Below are positions 39,044-47,976 of a DNA stretch of 64,000 nt, in pieces. This DNA comes from VRUE01 sp963725085 (GTDB lineage: Bacteria > Actinomycetota > Thermoleophilia > Solirubrobacterales > 70-9), in the NCBI GenBank assembly GCA_963725085.1, contig CAVRXM010000001.1, positions 496,001 through 560,000 on the forward strand. The letters run 5' to 3'. The position numbers and the translations under genes were made by a program. Positions within the stretch are counted from its first letter, which is position 1, and every line of letters starts with the position of its first letter. The notes below the pieces were generated by a model. It did not search any database. It was not told the DNA's origin and worked only from the letters and a program-made list of their open reading frames with translations.

Positions 39044-40647
39044 CTAGGCGCGCACGCGGACCGCGGCCCCCGCGAGCGAGGCGCCGATCGCGAGCAGCAC
39101 CCAGGTGATCGGGTCCTCGTAGAACCCCGCGTAGGCCATCGTGTGCACCAGCAGGGCGACGAAGGTGGCCAGCACCGCCTGGCGCGCGGTCCTGCCATCG
39201 ACGAAGGGGGGATCTGCGGGCCAGGCGTCCTCGACCCCCCTCCACCGATGCCACCGCGCGAAGGTCGAATAGCCCGCTTCCCATCGCCCAGAGGGCACAG
39301 ACGATCAGGGCCGCGTAGGCGGCGAGGCCGATCAGGCCCTGCTCGGCGGCGACGGTGACCGGCTCGGTGTGGGAGACGGAGACCGGGGCCTTCCTGGTCG
39401 CGATGTGTTCGCGGTAGGCGGCCGGGAACGACCCGGCGCCGTAGCCCCAGACCGGGCGCTGCGCGAACAGTTCGGCCCCGCCGGAGACGAGGTTGGCGCG
39501 GCCGCCGGTGTCGACGTTGAGGCGCGAGGGATTGAGCGAGGAGGAGCCGCCGATGAAGATCACCGCGATCGCCCCGGCCACCGCGGCGACGGCGACGGCG
39601 GCGACCGTCCAACGGACGCTCCAGCGCAGCGCCGCGAGGACCGCGAGCCCGCCGAGCAGGGCGGCGAAGCTCGACTGCGAGAAGGTCGGGACGAGCCCGA
39701 CCCAGAGGACCGCGACCAGGGCGGCGAGCAGCGCCTGGTCGCGCCGCTCCCTCGCCCACAGCAGCACCGACATCGCGATCACGATCGCCAGCGCCAGGTA
39801 CCGGCCGTAGATGTTCGGGTCCCAGAAGATCGAGTTGACCCGGAAGTAGGTGTGGAAGTCGTTCGAGCGGATCACCTGGTCGTTCCAGAACAGGCTTTCG
39901 GTCAGGTACTCGACGCTGCCGACGAGGACGAAGACGACGCTCTCGATCGCGATGACCAGCAGCACCCCGGTGAGGAGCCGGCGGTCCCACTCGACGTCGC
40001 GCAGCAGCGCGTAGACGAGCGAGAACGGGACGAAGAAGAAGCAGACGTTCTGGATCGATTTCGAGAGGTCGGGGGAGTAGAGGGACTGGAGGGCGTAGAG
40101 GACCACGACGCCTGCCAGGACTCGGGGCAGCCAGTTGCGGCCGAGCGCGCGGGTCCTGTCATCGGTGAAGGGGGGGATCTGCGGGCCGAGCTGTCCTCGA
40201 CCCCCCCTCCCCCGATGCCACCCGCGCGACCGACCGGACGCCAGATCCCCAGGTCGCGGAAGGCCGCGTAAAGCACCCCGCCGCCGATCACGAGATAAAG
40301 AGGGACGAGGAGGTTGGCGGTGTCGCCGCCGGCGTGGAGGGGGATGCGGAACGGGAGGGCGAAGACGATCGCTAGCGGGAGGGCAGCCGGCCAGCGGCGG
40401 AAGGCGGTGGCCAGCGCGACGGCGGCCGCGATGCGCGAGCGACCGCCAGCGCGGCGAGCCGTGCTGGGTCGTCGCGCAGGTCCGAGATCTGCGCCGAGTT
40501 CCACTGGTCGGCGAGGATCAGCGCCGGGAAGCAGAGGACGGCGAACAGCATCGCCGCCGACCGGCCGCGGCCCGCCGGAAGCAGGATCGAGGCCGCGGCG
40601 GCGGCGGAAACGGCGAGGAGCGCCGCTCCCGCGAGGACGTCGCTCAA
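39044..40647 (-). CDS. O-antigen ligase/polymerase-like membrane protein (Wzy/WaaL), frameshifted and carrying two inserted repeats
   Basis: About 530 residues. The probable start is TTG 40647, behind a GGGGGG run, overlapping the previous stop as TTGA. About ten helices are visible. The large periplasmic loop region with FHTYFRVNSIFWDPNIYGRY, FSQSSFAALLGGLAV, then NLVSGGAELFAQRPVWGYGA and SVSHTEPVTVAAEQGLIGL matches the O-antigen ligase domain, where a conserved histidine lies in the loop. Frame breaks lie near 40440, 40180 and 39270. Two copies of a 61-64-bp palindrome sit inside the gene. Joins repeat units or attaches the polymer. Confidence 0.8.
39193..39253. repeat. Intragenic palindromic element, copy R1
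   Basis: 61 bp with 19-nt imperfect terminal inverted repeats (TGCCATCGACGAAGGGGGG at the left, complement of TGGCATCGGTGGAGGGGGG at the right). Read in the gene's direction it encodes about 20 extra residues (RWHRWRGVEDAWPADPPFVD) between two membrane helices without a stop. Confidence 0.65.
40157..40220. repeat. Intragenic palindromic element, copy R2
   Basis: 64 bp, identical to R1 at about 55 of 64 aligned positions, with the same inverted ends and the same core GATCTGCGGGCC. In the gene's direction it would encode ARPADPPFTDDRT, matching PADPPFVDGRT of R1. G and C runs have seven bases here against six in R1, and the frame breaks at this point. Confidence 0.65.
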
Positions 40648-41149
40648 GCGTCGCCCCCCGCTCCCGGATGGCACCCGCGCAACGGGCGCCGGGCGGCCCG
40701 GTGGCACCTTGCATGACCCCGCCCGGGACGAGGGTCCGATCCTGCCCCAGCATTTTCACCCGCAGCTTGTAGCGCCCCGGCGGGGCGGTCCCGCCGCCCC
40801 GCATACGGCCGTCCCAGTAGTAGGTGAGGTACGTGTAGCGCTTGAGGAATTGGTCGCGGCCGAGGGTCACGATCAGCCTGCCCCCCGGCTTCACGACCTG
40901 GACGTTGCCTCGGTCGGACTGGGTCATCCGGAACCGGATTCGGATCCGGTCGTAGCGGCAGTCGCCGTTCGGCGTGAACGAGTGGACCCGCGGCGCCTTC
41001 GGATGGAGGCGAGGCACCGCGACGAAGCTGACCCGGTCGAGCACCAGCGGGTCCCGCTTCAGGCGCTGGGACCAGGCGAAGGCGGCGAGGGTGGCGACGA
41101 CGAGCAGCGCGAAGACGACGCTCGCGAAGCTAGCCCGACGACGAGGCAT
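40644..41149 (-). CDS. Membrane-anchored FlgD-Ig-like protein of the EPS locus
   Basis: About 168 residues from ATG 41149, overlapping the upstream stop by 20 bp. One N-terminal helix (SFASVVFALLVVATLAAFAW) anchors an outside beta-sandwich. It has SFTPNGDCRYDRIRIRFRMT, a DPNGDG-type start of FlgD-Ig domains, then YYWDGRMRGGGTAPPGRYKL, where the W.G....G..APPG.Y pattern is the domain's signature. The C-terminal end is unclear: adding one G in the G-run near 40660 gives a TGA (40646-40644) that overlaps the TTG of the polymerase gene. Possibly a periplasmic scaffold for polymer assembly. Confidence 0.68.
40652..40680. repeat. Partial third copy of the palindromic element (R3)
   Basis: 29 bp (CGCCCCCCGCTCCCGGATGG then CACCCGCGC) match the right arm of R2 and its flank, with several mismatches. 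It spans the junction between the FlgD-Ig-like gene and the polymerase gene and includes the ribosome-site region of the latter. The left arm is absent. Confidence 0.4.
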
Positions 41150-41898
41150 TGTCCTCGCCGACCACGACCGAGACCGGCGCCCCCGCAGACACCGATTCGA
41201 TCTCCGGGGTCATCGGGCGAACCTCCGAGATTTCGAGCGACTTCGCCACCTTGTGTGCCTCCGGTGCGTCCCCTTCCCCGAACATGACGACGCTTTCGGC
41301 GAAGCTCGTGGGGCTGTTCGTGACCGCGCCGAGCGTGAACCCCTTGCGCTCGACCATGTTGCCGTAGGTCCCCGCAAGGCCCGGGACCGCGGTCCCGTTG
41401 AGGACGGTGACTTCGATGTCTTCGGGCTTCATCCGCGGCCGACTTGCTGCCGTGGCCCTTGCCGTCGGCTTCGCTGCCCGACTGGGTCACCGCGTAGGCG
41501 ACACCGCCGGCGATCAGGACGACGACCACGAACAGCCCGGCGAGATAGCGCGGCTCGGCAAGGCGACCGCCGAGCGAGAGCCGGTCCCGGATCCGTTCGC
41601 CGGTCGTCATTTCGGGCAGACCATCCTCGCGCCGGCGGCGGCGCTGCTCCCGCTCCTGCGTCGCCTCGCGCTCGGCGGCGCGCGCCTCCTCGAGCTTGCG
41701 CAGCTCCTCGGCCCGCTGGGCGGCGACGGTCGAGGTCGCCTCCTTGCGCTCGGCATCGCGCTCGGGCGCCGACCCTGCCCACTCGCGCAGCCGGCGGAGG
41801 TCGCGTCCCTGGGCGAAGGCGAGCAGCGCGAGGACGGCGAGTCCGAGGAACGCGACCAGGCCCGCGTAGGCCCCGATTTCCTGGATCAATTCACGCAA
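41130..41898 (-). CDS. Membrane protein with extracytoplasmic LytR_C domain, frameshifted
   Basis: About 256 residues from TTG 41898. Helix 1 (AGLVAFLGLAVLALLAFAQG) is followed by a long charged, probably coiled-coil segment (RAEELRKLEEARAAEREATQ), helix 2 (YLAGLFVVVVLIAGGVAYAV), and, after a break near 41445, an outside LytR_C domain: EDIEVTVLNGTAVPGLAGTY, then FTLGAVTNSPTSFAESVVMF. LytR_C domains accompany LytR-CpsA-Psr enzymes, which attach polymers to peptidoglycan, but no LCP catalytic domain is present here. It may assist attachment of the EPS made by this locus. Confidence 0.8.
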
Positions 41899-41912
41899 GG
41901 AGAGGCGAGAGG

Positions 41913-43826
41913 CTACCCGTCGTAGCCGACTGCCGCCGTGTCATCGGAGCCCGAGGCGATCAGGGAGACGACGCGCTCGGCGAGGTTGGCCTCGTCGCCG
42001 GCCATGACCATGTGCTCGAGCGAGTTGAGGGTCGCTTCGACCCACTCGGGGTCAAGAGGCGTCTCACGCACAGCCCGGTGGATCCGCTTGGCGGCGGTCG
42101 GCTGCGGCGTCTCGCCGCTGCCGAACAGCTCCTCGTGAAGCTTCTCGCCCGGCCGCGGCTTCGTGAACTCGATCGCGATGTCCGCTTCCGGCTCGTAGCC
42201 GGCGAGCCGGATCATGTTGTGGGCGAGGTCGACGATCTTCACCGGCTCGCCCATGTCGAGGACGAACACCTCGCCCCTGCCGGCGCCGATGTCCCCGGCG
42301 CGGATCACGAGCTGCACCGACTCCGGGATCGTCATGAAGTACCGCGTCATCGCCGGGTGGGTGACGGTGACCGGCCCGCCGCGCTCGATCTGGCGGCGGA
42401 AGAGCGGCACGACGCTTCCCGAGGAGGCGAGAACGTTGCCGAACCGCACCGCGGCGAACCTCGTCCCCGGGTGCTTGTCGGCCGCGGTCTCGATGATCCA
42501 CTCCGCCATCGCCTTCGAGGCGCCCATCACGGTCTTCGGGTTGACCGCCTTGTCGGTCGAGACGAGGACGAAGCGCTCGACGTCGGAGGCGGCCGCGGTC
42601 TCGGCGGTGATCCGGGTCGCGATCGCGTTGTTGCGCACCGCCTCGAGCGGGTTGGCCTCCATCAGCGGCACGTGCTTGTAGGCGGCGGCGTGGAAGACGA
42701 CGCTCGGCTTGAACCGCTGCATCACCTCGAGCATCCGGTGCGGCTCCTTGCAATCGGCGAGGACCGACTCGACGTTCGTGAAGTGGCGCTCCTCGACCAT
42801 CTCGCGGTCGATCTGGAAGAGGTTGTCCTCGGCCTGGTCGAGCATCACCAGCAGCCGCGGCTGGACGCGGGCGATCTGGCGGCAGAGCTCGGAGCCGATC
42901 GAGCCGCCGGCGCCGGTGACGAGCACGATCCGGTCGCGCAGGTAGGCGCCGACCCGGTCGAGCTCGACGACGATCGGGTCGCGGCCGAGGACGTCCTCGA
43001 CCTGGACGTCGCGGAGCTGGCGGTTGAGCTGGACCCCGCCGCGGAGGAGCTCGAACACGGTCGGAAGCGTCCGCACCCTGATCGAGCGCTCGCGCGCCGC
43101 GGCGACGACCTTCCCGCGCACCATCCCGGGAGCCGAGGGGATCGCGATCACGACTTCGTCGGGCTCGGTCTCGTCGAGGATCTTCTCGATCTGCTCCGTC
43201 GTCCCGAGAACCTTGAGGCCCAGCATCCTCATCCCCTGCTTGCGCGGGTCGTCGTCGACGAACCCGATCGCGGTCGAGCCGAGGTTGGGGTTGAGATGGA
43301 GCTCGCGGACGACCATCTGGCCGCCGGACCCGGCGCCGATCACGAGCACCTCGTGTTTGGGGACGAGATGGCCGTGGCTGGGGCGCTCGACGATCAGCCG
43401 CACCGCGAGGCGGGCGCCGGTGATCAGCAGCAGGGTCAGCATGAAGTCGATCACCGCCACCGAGCGCGGCAGCCCGTCTTCGAACGGCTGGAGGACGGTG
43501 AAGAGGACGACGAGGATCGCGCTCGCTGCCGCGACCGCCCGCACGATCATCAGGAAGTCGCCGCCGCTGACGTACCGCCACCACTTCTGGTAGAGGCCGA
43601 AGGCGGCGAAGACCACGAGCTTGCCGACGACGACGAAAGCCACGGCCTGGGCGAACAGGACCTCGTACCGGTGCGGCAGCCCGCGCGGATCGTCGAGGAA
43701 GCGAAGCCGGAACGCGAGGTAGAACGCGAGGGCGACCAGCACGCCGTCGGCGGCGAGCTGCAGCAGGCGGTTGCGGTAGACGGGGTGGTTCAGCCGGCGC
43801 ATCGGGAGCAGCACCTTTCGGGGCAC
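41913..43826 (-). CDS. UDP-sugar 4,6-dehydratase, CapD/WbpM/PglF family
   Basis: 637 residues, intact, from ATG 43826. Four N-terminal helices, a CoA-binding-like Rossmann domain (VLVIGAGSGGQMVVRELHLN, about 190), and a C-terminal short-chain dehydrogenase domain (VLVTGAGGSIGSELCRQIAR, about 300). The catalytic region shows AAAYKHVPLMEANPLEAVRN and STDKAVNPKTVMGASK; the TDK replaces the usual SYK triad, as in WbpM-type enzymes. Converts a UDP-HexNAc (usually UDP-GlcNAc) to its 4-keto-6-deoxy form for a modified EPS sugar. Divergent from the DedA-UppP gene. Confidence 0.92.
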   Translation of the reverse strand: MPRKVLLPMRRLNHPVYRNRLLQLAADGVLVALAFYLAFRLRFLDDPRGLPHRYEVLFAQAVAFVVVGKLVVFAAFGLYQKWWRYVSGGDFLMIVRAVAAASAILVVLFTVLQPFEDGLPRSVAVIDFMLTLLLITGARLAVRLIVERPSHGHLVPKHEVLVIGAGSGGQMVVRELHLNPNLGSTAIGFVDDDPRKQGMRMLGLKVLGTTEQIEKILDETEPDEVVIAIPSAPGMVRGKVVAAARERSIRVRTLPTVFELLRGGVQLNRQLRDVQVEDVLGRDPIVVELDRVGAYLRDRIVLVTGAGGSIGSELCRQIARVQPRLLVMLDQAEDNLFQIDREMVEERHFTNVESVLADCKEPHRMLEVMQRFKPSVVFHAAAYKHVPLMEANPLEAVRNNAIATRITAETAAASDVERFVLVSTDKAVNPKTVMGASKAMAEWIIETAADKHPGTRFAAVRFGNVLASSGSVVPLFRRQIERGGPVTVTHPAMTRYFMTIPESVQLVIRAGDIGAGRGEVFVLDMGEPVKIVDLAHNMIRLAGYEPEADIAIEFTKPRPGEKLHEELFGSGETPQPTAAKRIHRAVRETPLDPEWVEATLNSLEHMVMAGDEANLAERVVSLIASGSDDTAAVGYDG

Positions 43827-43883
43827 AGGCGGGTCTGAGTCTAGTTGCTACCCCGCTTACTGCCTACAATCCCGGCTCCCCGC

Positions 43884-45344
43884 ATGCTCCCCTTCGCCAG
43901 CATCACAGACTTCATCGTCAACGCCGGGACCGACTTCATCAGCAGCACCGGGCTGCCGGCGGTCTTCATCCTGATGACCCTCGAGTCGGCCTGCGTGCCG
44001 ATCCCGAGCGAGGCGATCATGCTCTTCGCCGGCGCCAGCGTCGCCGAAGGGGAACTGACGCTGGTCGGGGTCGTCGGCGCCGGTGTGCTGGGCAACCTGG
44101 TCGGCTCCTGGATCGCGTACGCGGCCGGCTACTACGCGCGGCTCGACCTGCTCGAAAAGAACCGCCTGATCCACCTTCCCCCGAAGTATCTGAAATGGGC
44201 CGACGACTGGTTCCAGCGCTACGGGAGCGCCACCGTCTTCTTCGCCCGGATGGTGCCGATCGTCCGCACCTTCATCTCGCTCCCGGCCGGGGTCGCGAAG
44301 ATGCCGTTCTGGCGGTTCACTGCCCTGACCCTCGCCGGCTGCCTTCCCTGGGTCCTGATGCTGGCGCTGATCGGGCGCGCTGTCGGCGAGAACTGGGAAC
44401 AGTGGCGCGACCACCTCCAGTACCTCGACTACGCCGTCGTCCTTGCCGCGATCGGGCTGATCGCCTACCTGCTGATCCGGCGCCGCGCGCCGGCCGCGCG
44501 GCCCCGAGCCGGCCGGCTCGAAGAGCGGGGCTTGAGCGACGACGCCGACGGCCGCATCCCAACCGGCCGGGCGCTGGCGCTCGGAGTGGTACAGGGACCC
44601 GCCGAGCTGCTGCCGGTCTCCAGCTCCGCCCACATCGTCCTCGTCCCCTGGCTTGCCGGGTGGGAATGGGACGAGCTCGACGCCGAGGTCCGCAAGAGCT
44701 TCGAGGTCGCGCTCCACGCGGGCGCTGCCGCGGCCCTGCTGATCGGCCAGCGCCGCCTGATCGTCGAGGAGCTGCGTAGCTTCGACGCGCGCCGGGCCCT
44801 GCTCCTCGCCCTCTCCTTCCTGCCGGCGGCGGTCGTCGGCTACACCCTCGAGCGGCCGATCGAGCAGCGGCTCGGAGGGCCGCGGGCGACCGCGTTCGGC
44901 CTCCTCGCCGGCGCCGGCGCGATGCTCGCCGCCGACCGGCGGCCGCAGGAGAGGGGGCGGGGCGAAGCGACCGCCGCCGACGGGCTGGTCCTCGGAGTCG
45001 CCCAGGCCGCGGCGCTGGTCCCGGGCGTCTCGCGGAACGGAATCACCCTCGCCGCCGCCCGCTGGCGGCGCTTCTCCAGAGACCAGGCGAACCTGCTCTC
45101 GCGGACGATCGCGCTGCCGATCATCGTCGGCGCGAGCCTCCTCAAGGGGGTCCGGCTGCGCCGCCGCGGCGCCTCGCCCGAGCTGCGGCGCTCGATGGCG
45201 TTCGGCGTAGCCGCCTCGTTCGCATCGACCCTCGCCTCGCAGCGGCTGATCCGCCTCGTCGAGCGCGATCGCGCCCTCTGGCCCTACGCCCTCTACCGGG
45301 CGGCCCTCGCCGCCGCCGTTCTTGCGAAGCTTGCAAAACGATGA
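43884..45344 (+). CDS. DedA-UppP fusion: undecaprenyl-phosphate carrier recycling protein
   Basis: 486 residues, one unbroken frame from ATG 43884, 14 nt after a TACAAT -10-like element. Residues 1 to about 205 are a DedA/SNARE-associated domain: TLESACVPIPSEAIMLFAG, then GSATVFFARMVPIVRTFISL with PAGVAKMPFWRF. Residues from about 225 are an UppP/BacA domain: GVVQGPAELLPVSSSAHIVL (motif 1, catalytic glutamate) and ALVPGVSRNGITLAAARW (motif 2). UppP dephosphorylates undecaprenyl-PP outside the membrane; DedA-family proteins have been shown to return undecaprenyl-P to the inner face. The fusion would do both. It ends overlapping purM as ATGA and lies beside the EPS locus. Confidence 0.92.
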   Translation: MLPFASITDFIVNAGTDFISSTGLPAVFILMTLESACVPIPSEAIMLFAGASVAEGELTLVGVVGAGVLGNLVGSWIAYAAGYYARLDLLEKNRLIHLPPKYLKWADDWFQRYGSATVFFARMVPIVRTFISLPAGVAKMPFWRFTALTLAGCLPWVLMLALIGRAVGENWEQWRDHLQYLDYAVVLAAIGLIAYLLIRRRAPAARPRAGRLEERGLSDDADGRIPTGRALALGVVQGPAELLPVSSSAHIVLVPWLAGWEWDELDAEVRKSFEVALHAGAAAALLIGQRRLIVEELRSFDARRALLLALSFLPAAVVGYTLERPIEQRLGGPRATAFGLLAGAGAMLAADRRPQERGRGEATAADGLVLGVAQAAALVPGVSRNGITLAAARWRRFSRDQANLLSRTIALPIIVGASLLKGVRLRRRGASPELRRSMAFGVAASFASTLASQRLIRLVERDRALWPYALYRAALAAAVLAKLAKR

Positions 45345-46352
45345 GCGAGGACGCCTACGCGCGAGGCGGGTGTCGACCAGGGCGCGGCTGACTCGGCCGT
45401 CGCGGCGCTGGTCGGCGCCCTCGGCAGGATCGAGCTCGGGCGGCCGGCGCGGCAGGTGCCGCTGCCCGGCCACTACGCGAGCGTGATCCGGATCGACGAG
45501 CGGACCGGGATCGCGCTCTCGACCGACGGGGTCGGGACCAAGATCCTCGTCGCCGAGCAGCTCGGCCGGTTCGACACCGTCGGGATCGACTGCGTCGCGA
45601 TGAACGTCAACGACGTGATCTGCGTCGGCGCCGAGCCGCTGGCGATGCTCGACTACATCGCGATCGAGCGCGCCGACCCCGAGGTCTGCGAGCAGATCGG
45701 GGTCGGCCTCGCGCGCGGCGCCGAGTTGGCCGGGGTCGAGATACCGGGCGGCGAGCTCGCCCAGCTCGGCGACCTTGTCCGCGGCTTCGACCTCACCGGC
45801 GCCTGCTTCGGCGTGGTCGCCCTGGAGGAGATCGTCGACGGCGCCTCGGTCGAGCCGGGCGACCCGGTGATCGGGCTGCCCTCGAGCGGCATCCACTCCA
45901 ACGGGTACACGCTGGCCCGCTCGGCCCTGGAGGGAATCTCCCTCGACGAGGACCCCGAGGGCCGGCTCGGCCGGCCGCTCGGCGAGGTCCTGCTCGAGCC
46001 GACCGAGATCTACGTCCGGCCGGTGCTCGAGCTGCTGCGCTCGACGGTCGACGTGCGCGGCCTCGCGCACATCACCTCGGGCGGCCTCGAGAACCTGCTG
46101 CGGCTGGCCGCCGAGGTCGGCTACGAGATCGACGAGCCGCTCCAACCCCACCCGATCTTCGAGCTGATCGGCGAGCGCGCCGAGGCCGACGCCGATGAGA
46201 TGCACCGCGTCTTCAACATGGGATGCGGGTTCTGCTGCGTCGTCGCCCCCGAGGACGAGGCGGCCGCGGTCGGGATCCTTCGGCGGCATTACCCGCAGGC
46301 CAGGCGGATCGGCCGGGCCACCGCGGCCGTGGGCGAAATCTCCCGCGCCTGA
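45341..46352 (+). CDS. purM: Phosphoribosylformylglycinamidine cyclo-ligase, frameshifted near the start
   Basis: About 337 residues. Makes aminoimidazole ribotide from FGAM with ATP in purine synthesis. The ATG at 45341 overlaps the fusion gene's TGA. MSEDAYAR, then (after a one-base frame change near 45365) AGVDQGAADSAVAALVGALG is the normal PurM N-terminus. Family motifs: LSTDGVGTKILVAEQLGRFD (ATP/Mg site), DCVAMNVNDVICVGAEPLAM, GLPSSGIHSNGYTLAR and HITSGGLENLLRL. FNMGCGFCCVV is near the C-terminus. The rest is intact. It is an unusual partner for the carrier-recycling gene. Confidence 0.92.
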
Positions 46353-46418
46353 GCGGGAGACGCGCCCGCGACCGAGAACCAACTTCGGGACGGCGTGCCC
46401 GACAATGGACCGACAGAC

Positions 46419-47938
46419 ATGGATGCTCGCTCGACCTCTGCCCGCATGATCGGGACCGTGCTCTCCGGCCGCTACCGGCTGGAGGCGAAGCTCGGCAGCG
46501 GCGGCATGTCGACGGTCTACCTGGCGCGCGACGAGACCCTCGACCGGCCGGTCGCGGTGAAGGTGATGCACCGCGAGATGTCGGAGCAGCCGGACCAGCT
46601 CGAGCGGTTCCGCCAGGAGGCGCGGGCGGTCGCCAAGCTGACCAACCCCAACGTCGTCTCGGTGATCGACGCCGGCGAGGACGGGGGCCACCCGTACATC
46701 GTCTTCGAGTACGTCAAGGGCGAGACGCTGAAGCAGCGGATCGCGCGGGTCGGCGCCCTCGACACCCAGGAGGCGCTGGCCTACGCGATCGAGATCGCCC
46801 ATGGCCTCAGCGTCGCCCACGCGCGGCAGATGGTCCATCGCGACATCAAGCCCCAGAACGTCCTGATCGACGAGGAGGGCCGCGCCAAGCTGACCGACTT
46901 CGGGATCTCGCGCCAGCTCGAACAGGACGGGATGACCGCGACCGGGCGCGTCCTCGGCACCACCGACTACGTCGCCCCCGAGCAGGCGATGGGACGCGGG
47001 GTCGACCCCCGCTCGGACATCTACTCGCTCGGCGTCGTCCTCTACGAGATGCTGGTCGGGCAGGTCCCGTTCCACGCCGACAGCCAGGTCGGGGTGGCGA
47101 TGAAACACGTCAACGAGGACCTGCCGGACGTCCAGCGGCGCCGGCCCGAGGTCTCGGCGGCGGCGGCGCTGGTGGTCGAGCGCTCGACCGCGAAGAATCC
47201 CGACGAGCGCTACCAGGCGATCGGCGAGATGATCGACGACCTCGAGACCGCGCTCGAGGTCGAGGCGGCGCGGGCGGGCTCGACGACCGGCGAGGCGACC
47301 AGCGTCCTCGACGCGGTGCCGCCGCCGAAGCGCAAGCTCTCGAGCCGGGCGCGCTGGTCCTGGGCGGCGATCGTCGGCCTGCTGCTGGTCGCCGGCGGGG
47401 CGCTGCTCGCGGTCCAGCTGATCTCCGACGGCCTGCTCGGCGGCGGCGGCGCCAACAAGGGCAAAGGCGCCCCGGTCAAGGTCACCTCGGCGACCGACTA
47501 CGACCCCGAGGGGGACGGCGAAGAGATCGGCAGCAAGGTCGAGCTCGCCGCCGACGGCGACCCGACCGGGACCGCCTGGGAAACCGAGCACTACGACTCC
47601 GACGTCTTCGAAGGCACGAAGACCGGCCCCGACCCCGGGGTCGGGCATCTACGTCACCGTCGAACTCACCGGCGCGGCCGAAGACGATGATCGTCCGCAC
47701 GCCGACGCCGGGCTGGGACGCGCAGGTCTTCGCCGCGGCGGCCGGGCCGCCGTCCGACATCACCGGCTGGGACGAACCGGTCGGCGAAGTCGAGCGACGC
47801 CTCGAGCACCGCGGAGATCGACCTCAGGGTCCCGCAACCCTCGACCTACTTCCTGCTCTGGTTCACGAAGGCGTCGGAAGCGCGCGACCAGCCCGGCCGC
47901 TACCAGGTCGAGATCAGCGACATCAAATTGCTCGATTA
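46419..47938 (+). CDS. Transmembrane Ser/Thr protein kinase with extracytoplasmic beta-sandwich, frameshifted at the 3' end
   Basis: About 505 residues; start ATG 46419 (GTG 46395 and ATG 46446 are alternatives). The kinase domain (about 15-280) is complete: LGSGGMSTVYLA (P-loop), VAVKVM (lysine), HRDIKPQNVL (catalytic loop), TDFGIS, DYVAPEQAMG. One helix follows (WAAIVGLLLVAGGALLAVQL, about 310-330). The outside part has DYDPEGDGEEIGSKVELAAD and TAWETEHYDS, then in other frames KTMIVRTPTPGWDAQVF and LRVPQPSTYFLLWFTK, like the discoidin/jelly-roll domain of actinobacterial kinases and MviN proteins. Breaks near 47645, 47690 and 47800. It probably senses a wall glycan. Confidence 0.85.
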
Positions 47939-47976
47939 GCCCAAACCGATCCCGGCGGCGGCGCTACGATCGTGGC

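Noticed and set aside
43857..47648. A 1,263-codon open frame on the minus strand
   Set aside because: Antisense to the DedA-UppP gene, purM and the kinase, all of which have clear family motifs. No signal or domain is seen in the antisense product.
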